Translations under genes and position numbers: made by a program
Part shown: positions 30,273 through 36,199 of the stretch, in pieces
Numbering within the stretch: the first letter of the stretch is position 1
Layout of the letters: every line of letters starts with the position of its first letter
Source of the DNA: Fragilaria crotonensis
Lineage: Eukaryota > Bacillariophyta > Fragilariophyceae > Fragilariales > Fragilariaceae
Length of the DNA: 36,199 nt
Assembly (NCBI GenBank): GCA_022925895.1
Contig: JAKSYS010000640.1
Span: 1 to 36,199 of the forward strand
Direction of reading: 5' to 3'
Notes under the pieces: generated by a model
Databases searched by the model: none
What the model saw: the letters and a program-made list of their open reading frames with translations, nothing else
Told to the model about the DNA's origin: nothing

Positions 30273-31272
30273 TTTTGGCGTACTTCAGAAGAGTCTTTGT
30301 TAGATCTTCAATCGGAGGATAGGTGAAATCAGTCCGGGTGGAAGATGTCAGCACATCAGGTGATGTGGGCTTCAACTGTTTTGGATCTTCTTCAGAGTCA
30401 TGGTCAGTATCATTGTCAAAGAATGTTTCAATTGTTGGTGGATAGGAAAAGGTAGCGTGGGTCGCCGGGCGCGGAGTTTGTTGACGGGACTCAAGGTTTT
30501 GAGTTTTTGCCATTTTTGTTGATTTATTTCCGGTCATTGAGGGGTTTTGTGTAGATTTGGGTATTGACATTTTTGACGGTTGAAGAATTTCGTCCTCATG
30601 TTTTGGGAGCAGCGACGGATTTAGTGACGGATTTTGTTGCACGGGGTTCGAATCCGTAGGTGATGTGTTTTTGGAACGTATATTTTCGGTCGCGGTAGAA
30701 AATGTTGTCAAAACCGGGTGGTTGGGGTTCGAGTCGGTTGTAGCCGGGACGTGAGGTGTTTTTGCGTTTTTCGGCGTTATGATGCTTGAAAATGCGTCAG
30801 AAATGCGCTGAAGTGGTCCAGGTGTTGCATTTGCCGATTGAGGTGACCTTGAGGGTGTTTCTGTGTGCGAAGTGTCGGTTTCGGGCGAGTTTTGCGCTGA
30901 AATCGCAAGATTTTGTTGTGTTCCGGGCAGAGATTGAGTTTCTTGCACTTGTTCCTCATACGTGGTTTCTTCGTCAGTTTCGAGGGGATTTTCAGCAGTA
31001 TTGGCGTCGTTTTGCGTGGAAATTTCGCGTGCAGTGTCGTTTTGTGCAGGAATTTCGTGTTGGAGGTCCGGGGTTCGAGTCGGGGGCTGATTTAGTGACG
31101 AACGTCGCGTTTGTACCGCTAGAAAAGCGTGATGTGTACCCGTAAACGTGTTTTTATCCTCTTGGAATTTAATTACTGGTTGACTTTCAGCTAAATCTTG
31201 CGCATTTGGACAGAAATTGCTGTCGTGCATAGAAATAGGTAAGTCACCAGTAAAATATCCAGGATAATTCAA
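30235..31272 (-). CDS. Unidentified, probably disordered ORF between the gag-like region and pol
   Basis: 345 codons from a non-ATG (TTG) position; the frame is open upstream from about 31310. It is rich in Gln, Asn, Ser, Thr, Pro and Glu (for example TRRSSLNQPPTRTPDLQHEI and TSPTDSNPVQQNPSLNPSLL) and looks disordered. Its end overlaps the pol fragment by 38 nt in another frame. It sits where protease and the integrase catalytic domain would be expected, but no DTG/DSG protease site, HHCC zinc motif or DDE pattern is visible. It is +1 relative to the large ORF before it. It could be a linker after a deletion of protease and integrase, or replacement sequence. Confidence 0.55.
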   Translation of the reverse strand: MNYPGYFTGDLPISMHDSNFCPNAQDLAESQPVIKFQEDKNTFTGTHHAFLAVQTRRSSLNQPPTRTPDLQHEIPAQNDTAREISTQNDANTAENPLETDEETTYEEQVQETQSLPGTQQNLAISAQNSPETDTSHTETPSRSPQSANATPGPLQRISDAFSSIITPKNAKTPHVPATTDSNPNHPVLTTFSTATENIRSKNTSPTDSNPVQQNPSLNPSLLPKHEDEILQPSKMSIPKSTQNPSMTGNKSTKMAKTQNLESRQQTPRPATHATFSYPPTIETFFDNDTDHDSEEDPKQLKPTSPDVLTSSTRTDFTYPPIEDLTKTLLKYAKNANLCKLAYPTD

Positions 31273-31318
31273 TTGAGGTGGACTAGACTCACCTGTTCCA
31301 TCAAGATTGATGGGTGAG

Positions 31319-34300
31319 TCAGGTCCCTTGAATCAATATATGGGTATTCCGGGTGGTTGTGTTTCTCTCGATAGAAATAAGAGAGGTGATTGTTGAAAAG
31401 TTGCAATTCAGGATCACGGAGGGCATCATTGAGATGCGGAGCGCCCAGGCTCGATAAACGTTGTTTCCAAATGGGAAATGGTGTAAACTGGGATCAAGCG
31501 GATAGCCAGGAAAATGGAATCTTTGTGGGATCACGGGCAATGTGATACATTTGTGAGTGCTCATTTCGCCAAAGTTCAGCAGGTTATGCTGAATCCAGTC
31601 TGGGTCATCCAAATTGTAGGTTTGGAGAGGCTTGGCAGCTTGCTTGTAGAATAGGGATTTGACTGATTCCTTGGTGTAGGGATTTCCATCAGGATCAATG
31701 ATGATTGGTTGTTGGTCATGATCAAGGGTGACAGGGAAGATTCCAGCTCTTGCTGTTGGGATGGCCATTTCAGTTGGAGAGCCATAAGAATAGGTTGGGC
31801 CACAGAGTGGTGAACCTTGGAAGATAACACCATGTGAAGGTGGGCAGTTCTTAGGAAGGATGCCAGTTGGATCTTTTGGATCAATCAGTTGCACAACGCG
31901 GAATAGGATGTACTCAGAATGCGGTAGAAAATCGATTGAGTCATTGGCAGAATTGGTTGCAATTGGGGTGACTGTCTGGAGGGCATCAATGTAACGTAGG
32001 GGATCATGATACTGAAGATTCATGATAGTTGTGATGTTGAATGGTTTGCAAACAACAAAATTTATGGCAAGGGCTGTGTCAGTGGAGTATGAAGTGGCCA
32101 GCTGAACATCTGAAGGTTTGGTAACCATTGGGAAGGAAACTGAGAAGGCAGTGAGCAGGTGGTCTGCTGGTGGTAGATTGCCAACAATGATCTCATACTG
32201 AGAGAATTCAGGGTCTCTGGAGATGCAGATTTTGTGGTGAGCCATGCCATGTTGAAGGATGGCAAAACGGATGAAGTCTTGAGCAATGTGTAGTGCTGTG
32301 GCTTGGGTGTCTGCATGGGTGTCAAAGGTATTGACAAAGGCAGTTGTGAATGGATGTGCAGCTTTGAATTGTGATTCAATATGTGTGACGCTTGATTGGA
32401 GATTTTCAAATTGATGATGAGTCAATTCATCGGGTGGCATCGGGAACTGATCAATATCCTGGAAGGTGTCTTGAATGAAGTAGGGTAGTTTTCGGAATGT
32501 TGTTGACTTGGGAAATAAACTGAGTGCTGCAGCCGAAGAGTTGATATCACGAGCAATTTCATGAAGATTTCCAGGGTAGAAGAGATGCTTTGGGTATCCA
32601 AGTGTGTTGTAGTTTCTGTGATGAACAAGGTACATCATTCTCAGAGCATAGATAAATGCAGTTGCACACTTTGACATGATTTCTGACTGATCATCATCCA
32701 GGTCATTGAAGGAAGATGGGAGGTTCTGCGGAAATAGTTCACGTTGTGGCGATCGCAGATGTGCGAGCAATAGATAGGTTGCCCGATTCAGTGTGTGGGT
32801 CATGCATTCGACTGATAGAATGTCAGACAAGGGGCGTCCCATGTGGTAGGGAGCTCGTGTGATTTGAAGGGACCGATTGTTGATTGAATAAAAATACCAG
32901 AAAAGGTGGTGCCGATTGATATCACGGATGTAGTTCACAGCCGGGGGTGCATCCAAATAGTTCAGGCAGAAAGATGCAATGGTGATGCTTGTGTTAACGC
33001 AGATTGGCAAGTCGCGGAGGCGAATAGGGCCATTTTTGTCATCATGTAGAATAGCATCTGGGAAGGATAGCTCTGCGGGAGCATTGTAGTCCTCTTCTTG
33101 GAACATTCGGAAAGGGTTGAGATGAATTTCCGAAAGATTATCGTCGGGGCGATAGGGTGGGTCCGGGAATAAACTGGGTAGCATTCTTGCTGGTGGTTGG
33201 TACTCTGAAGGTAAGTCTTCTTCTTGGGCTTCATTTGCTGAGAGTAAGTCGTTGGGTTGGTCATCATCAAATGATTTGTTTTCCTCCATGCAAAGCATTG
33301 CGAAGTGTCCTTCATCATCATGTGAGTGAAAAGGAGGAGAAACAGGGTAAGCAAAACTGTTGTCATTACTAGGTAAATCATTACTGTCAGAGTAATAATT
33401 TATCCCAGTGTTGATTTCAGGGTTGTCCTCATCAGGTAAATCCTCAAGTTTGATTGGAATAGGGTGCTGGACTTCATCATGAAGAGTGGCTTGACTGCTT
33501 GTAGGGTTTGTGTTGGACAACGTGCAGTGGGCCAAGTGGGGAAGATTGAGTCCCGTGGTATCGGTCTTAACAACTGTAGTCAAATATACAGTAGTGTCTC
33601 TGCAATGGTAAGGCGGGGAAGCACCGGTGGTTGGTGACGGCGTCCCAGGGCTTGGTGATACATCTGTACTGCGTACGGGAGAGCAGTAAGAGTAGGCTGG
33701 CGAACAGAAGGGGTATCGCGGCGTAGAAAGGTCGGAGAAGCATCGCGGTGTGTTCGCTGTATTAGAGCGCGGAGTGTAGCTCTCGGAGGAGCTCGAAGGG
33801 GGTAGGCTGATGTTTTCGTCGACGTCAGCGTATCCGGGAATGATGACATCATGGTTCTCATCAATGACGTCAGGACGGTTCTGATACGGTTGGAGGGCGC
33901 TTTCCAGGTGAGCGAGTAAATTTTGTGGGTGACAAGTGTCCAGCGAGCGAAGAGATTCTGGGGGGTTGTCTGTTTCAGAATTTTGCAAAGTTCCAACGTC
34001 GAGAACTTCACTTTCGTCTCTTCGATTCTCGAATGTTTCGAGGATGGGATCCGTTGGAGTGTCTTCTTCTGGTGCTTCAGCGGGGGAAACGGCGGTTAAT
34101 GCGGTGCTGACGAGGCGTAGGGCGGTTTTCAAGGTGTCCAAATCGCCATTGCCGTAGTTTTCGGGCAGATTGCGAAGGAAGTGGCGGAAGAGCAGGAGTT
34201 TCTTTTGGGTTCCTTTCGGTGGCTCTTTTTCGGGATTGCGGTGAAGATCTTCAAGGGCTTCAACAAGGGAAAGCAGATCTTGGTGGAGGGTTTGTAAACC

Positions 34301-34885
34301 CTTAGAGTCGTCATGTTCGACGAGAGTTTCGACAAGGCGGGGAAGGTTGTATGTAACGCCTTCCGGGTTGCGCTCAAGGGCATGAGTGGAGCTTCGTTTC
34401 GGCGGCCATGTCAGGTTAATTTTCGAGCAAGCATGGTCGCGGGTGTTCTTCAGAATTGATTGCAGCTTCTTAAAAGGGCTTGTGTAGACCGTTTTTGGTT
34501 GTCCTTTGGTAGTTGTATCCATCATCGTTGTAGTGTTGTCCATAGTAGTCGTTGTGTCCGTAGTAGTGTTCAAATCATTCGTTTGTGTCGTCAATTCGGC
34601 CGCGTTGGGGGATCTTGATAGCAATTGTTTGCTCTTCGACCAGATGAGGGTCGGAATTCGGAAGAAGGGGAGCGCTGCGGGTTTTCTGTCATCATCTTGG
34701 TTGTTGGAAAGGAGTGGGACAACACTCTGAGTAGTAGTATCTGTAGGTCGCTCATCTTGGTGGCGAACGGGATCATCCTCGACACGGCGAGGGAAAATAA
34801 AGAGCTCTTCGGAGGGTCTGGAATGCTTCATCAGACATGGGGTAGGCCGCAAAAGTAGGGATGGTAGGGTCGGGACAAGAAGCAA
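31319..34885 (-). CDS. Large unidentified ORF of the LTR element (gag-position protein)
   Basis: 1188 codons open from a TTG; the true reading probably enters from upstream frames. The first 350 residues are charged and low in complexity, including Thr-rich repeats (NTTTDTTTTMDNTTTMMD). A Ser/Pro/Tyr-rich patch follows (SPAYSYCSPVRSTDVSPSPG). From about residue 560 the sequence becomes ordered-looking and helix-rich, with blocks such as RHHLFWYFYSINNRSLQITR, TAFIYALRMMYLVHHRNYNT and ALHIAQDFIRFAILQHGMAH. I do not recognise a family, and there is no CCHC zinc knuckle, protease motif or integrase signature. Its position suggests a gag-like structural protein, but it is far larger than usual copia Gag. 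It ends at TGA 31319-31321, within reach of a +1 frame that continues into the next ORF. Confidence 0.65.
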   Translation of the reverse strand: MLLVPTLPSLLLRPTPCLMKHSRPSEELFIFPRRVEDDPVRHQDERPTDTTTQSVVPLLSNNQDDDRKPAALPFFRIPTLIWSKSKQLLSRSPNAAELTTQTNDLNTTTDTTTTMDNTTTMMDTTTKGQPKTVYTSPFKKLQSILKNTRDHACSKINLTWPPKRSSTHALERNPEGVTYNLPRLVETLVEHDDSKGLQTLHQDLLSLVEALEDLHRNPEKEPPKGTQKKLLLFRHFLRNLPENYGNGDLDTLKTALRLVSTALTAVSPAEAPEEDTPTDPILETFENRRDESEVLDVGTLQNSETDNPPESLRSLDTCHPQNLLAHLESALQPYQNRPDVIDENHDVIIPGYADVDENISLPPSSSSESYTPRSNTANTPRCFSDLSTPRYPFCSPAYSYCSPVRSTDVSPSPGTPSPTTGASPPYHCRDTTVYLTTVVKTDTTGLNLPHLAHCTLSNTNPTSSQATLHDEVQHPIPIKLEDLPDEDNPEINTGINYYSDSNDLPSNDNSFAYPVSPPFHSHDDEGHFAMLCMEENKSFDDDQPNDLLSANEAQEEDLPSEYQPPARMLPSLFPDPPYRPDDNLSEIHLNPFRMFQEEDYNAPAELSFPDAILHDDKNGPIRLRDLPICVNTSITIASFCLNYLDAPPAVNYIRDINRHHLFWYFYSINNRSLQITRAPYHMGRPLSDILSVECMTHTLNRATYLLLAHLRSPQRELFPQNLPSSFNDLDDDQSEIMSKCATAFIYALRMMYLVHHRNYNTLGYPKHLFYPGNLHEIARDINSSAAALSLFPKSTTFRKLPYFIQDTFQDIDQFPMPPDELTHHQFENLQSSVTHIESQFKAAHPFTTAFVNTFDTHADTQATALHIAQDFIRFAILQHGMAHHKICISRDPEFSQYEIIVGNLPPADHLLTAFSVSFPMVTKPSDVQLATSYSTDTALAINFVVCKPFNITTIMNLQYHDPLRYIDALQTVTPIATNSANDSIDFLPHSEYILFRVVQLIDPKDPTGILPKNCPPSHGVIFQGSPLCGPTYSYGSPTEMAIPTARAGIFPVTLDHDQQPIIIDPDGNPYTKESVKSLFYKQAAKPLQTYNLDDPDWIQHNLLNFGEMSTHKCITLPVIPQRFHFPGYPLDPSLHHFPFGNNVYRAWALRISMMPSVILNCNFSTITSLISIERNTTTRNTHILIQGT

Positions 34886-34980
34886 TGTTGGTCGATGGAC
34901 GGTCGACGGCGGCAGTAGTAGTAATCGTTGGATCCTTGGTAACGTTGGTAGTTTCTTCAGTTGGCATGCTTACGTTGGTC

Positions 34981-35016
34981 TTCTTCTTCTTCTTCTTCTT
35001 CTTCTTCTTCTTCTTC
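34981..35016. repeat. (TTC)12 microsatellite inside the LTR element
   Basis: Twelve uninterrupted TTC triplets, followed by TT and then a short GAT/ATG run to about 35031. On the coding (minus) strand these give poly-Glu preceded by HHHH. It is a natural place for length variation. Confidence 0.9.
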
Positions 35017-35686
35017 TTGATGATGATGATGCTTGGGCTTCTTGATAATCTTCTTGTCCATTTCAGTAGTAATCACAGTCGAGTCGAGGTCGCGAAATTC
35101 CTCGAGAATAGTATCGATATCGTCGTCGTTGGTGGCGCCACTTTGTTGGAGAAAGTGCGCTTCTTCTTGTAATGTTTGGGTCCTTCTTAATCTTCTGATC
35201 GTCACCAGAAGTAGGGGTAGTCGGGAACATAAGGTTGGCAAGCTTGGATTTCTTTGGGGATCCGTATGCTAAGGCTCCATGGTAGAGGAAAGGGTGAGTG
35301 GGAGTGCCTTCAGGGACTGGACTACTGCCAAGGGTGGCAGGGACATCATTGATGTCATCAAAGGTCTCAGTGTTGACAGGCTTGGCCTTCTTGGGGCGTG
35401 GGAGTGGTAGTTGGGGTGTTGGTCTTCATGGTCAAGTCTTTGTTGTTGTTGTTGAACTTCAAGATTTGTTTTGTTGGGCTCTGGGTCAAGTTCCTGAGTT
35501 TTGGCGGGAGGTAGTTTCGTAGTTGCACTGTCGCATAACTGTAGTTTTTCAACGGCGTGTCCGAGTGCTAGTGCAGTAGGCGTAGACGTTGTCGTAGTAG
35601 TAGTAGGTACGGTAGTGTCGTGCTTCTGGACGGTGCCAGTAGACGAGTAGACCTTCGACGGTAGTGTGCCTCTGATCGGTGGTACA

Positions 35687-35699
35687 AGGCGAGCAACCA
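35687..35699 (-). other. Primer-binding site of the copia element
   Basis: On the minus strand TGGTTGCTCGCC follows the LTR end CTGTCA directly. It would pair with a tRNA ending GGCGAGCAACCA. It is not the initiator-Met type used by many copia elements. The stretch is also translated, because the gag-like frame runs through it. Confidence 0.65.
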
Positions 35700-36197
35700 T
35701 GACAGTATTCGTGTAGACGGTACGCGAGTACTGGCCGACAGTACGCTGAAGGACGGTAGGTCCGGGCGTACGCATGACGGACTTGGAGCACAGGCCACTG
35801 GCGGACATGGCTTTGGGCGACGTAGTAGGGTTGACCATGGTGAATGTAAGTAGTACAAATGTGTAGATATGTAGAGGAACAATAGTAGGGAAGTAAAGGC
35901 CTTTACTTTGTGTGTTAATGGAAGTTGTAGATGTAGAATAATGAGAATAGAAGTGGGGGAACCAAATGATGAAAAAGTGAGGTGCAGATGAGACTCCGAG
36001 GCTAATGTAGATGGCATCCGATTTAGTACCAGGGGTCGTGTGTAGACCGGTACGTAGAAATGAGATGGCATCTACATTAGGCCGGATGGCATCTCAAATT
36101 CAAATGGTTACGCGGGACAAGAGGTCTGATTCTCAGGAGCTAGTGTTGTGACGGAAAGTCAGACGACTCATGACGGTGCAACAGTAGATCTCTATCA
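35700..36197 (-). repeat. 5' LTR of the copia element (498 bp)
   Basis: Same sequence as 27094-27594 except for the 3-bp deletion. On the minus strand it starts TGATAGAG at 36197 and ends CTGTCA at 35700, immediately before the primer-binding site. The gag-like ATG at 35836-35838 lies inside it. Confidence 0.93.
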
Positions 36198-36199
36198 AT

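Larger units (their letters stand above)
34773..35838 (-). pseudogene. N-terminal gag-like region starting in the LTR, with several frame changes
   Basis: A true ATG at 35836-35838 inside the 5' LTR begins MVNPTTSPKAMSASGLCSKS and runs through the LTR end and primer-binding site (TNTV-MVARLVPP). Coding-like sequence then moves between frames: one frame to about 35450; another with KPVNTETFDDINDVPATLGS to about 35175; back to the first with EEAHFLQQSGATNDDDIDTI, KPKHHHH and a poly-Glu run; a third with ETTNVTKDPTITTTAAVDRP to about 34810; and then the 1188-codon frame. The changes fall near CAA and GAA repeats. No known domain is seen. This is either a degraded leader of the gag-like protein or an intact one obscured by indel errors in the sequence. 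Confidence 0.55.
27094..36197 (-). mobile_element. Ty1/copia-type LTR retrotransposon, about 9.1 kb, minus strand
   Basis: Two LTRs (27094-27594 and 35700-36197) in direct orientation flank an internal region with, on the minus strand, a gag-like region, unidentified ORFs and a pol fragment holding integrase C-terminus, reverse transcriptase and RNase H in copia order. The LTRs read TGATAG ... CTGTCA on the minus strand. A polypurine tract abuts the 3' LTR and a TGG-initial primer-binding site abuts the 5' LTR. The LTRs differ only by a 3-bp indel, so insertion is recent. Protease, CCHC knuckle and integrase catalytic core are not recognisable. Bases after 36197 (at, then the window ends) do not clearly match the left flank gtttg, so a target duplication is not confirmed. 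Confidence 0.92.

Overview
The window reads as nuclear DNA of a photosynthetic stramenopile, most likely a diatom. The evidence is a plastid-lipid-associated protein (PAP/fibrillin) whose signal peptide is followed by an F-V-P motif of the diatom plastid-import type, a divergent diatom-style heat-shock-factor DNA-binding domain, short GT-AG introns (61, 83 and 104 nt), and a Ty1/copia retrotransposon of the general kind common in diatoms. The species cannot be read from the sequence.

Layout. 845-5513: a TrmO-like tRNA methyltransferase (+), a mitochondrial-type EF-hand protein (-) and a secreted class 3 lipase with one intron (+). 5514-12417: an AT-rich, gene-poor stretch holding one well-delimited hAT DNA transposon (7120-9644) with a perfect 8-bp target duplication and a decayed transposase. 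12418-22719: an HSF-type transcription factor (+), a CDK-like kinase with a C-terminal cyclin-like domain (-), a small secreted EF-hand protein (+), an armadillo-repeat protein (-, one frameshift), an ankyrin-repeat protein (+, two frameshifts), a plastid PAP/fibrillin (-, one intron) and a PRL-type phosphatase with a C-terminal prenylation box (+). 22938-26568: a large acidic coiled-coil protein (-) ending in a villin headpiece hidden by a 1-nt frameshift, with a decayed duplicate of its 3' end beside it. 27094-36197: a 9.1-kb copia-type LTR element on the minus strand.

Genes alternate strand almost perfectly, so neighbours come as convergent or divergent pairs. There is no operon logic and the host genes do not form one pathway: RNA modification, lipid hydrolysis, stress transcription, cell-cycle signalling, plastid lipid structure, phosphatase signalling and actin binding.

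The most unusual items are the kinase-cyclin fusion and the LTR element. The element's LTRs are identical apart from a 3-bp indel, and its gag-like frame starts inside the 5' LTR. It has intact reverse transcriptase and RNase H, but no recognisable protease, zinc knuckle or integrase catalytic core. About 5 kb of coding sequence I cannot identify lies where those domains would be expected. Several otherwise convincing genes carry single-base frameshifts, so consensus indel errors should be excluded before calling any of them pseudogenes.
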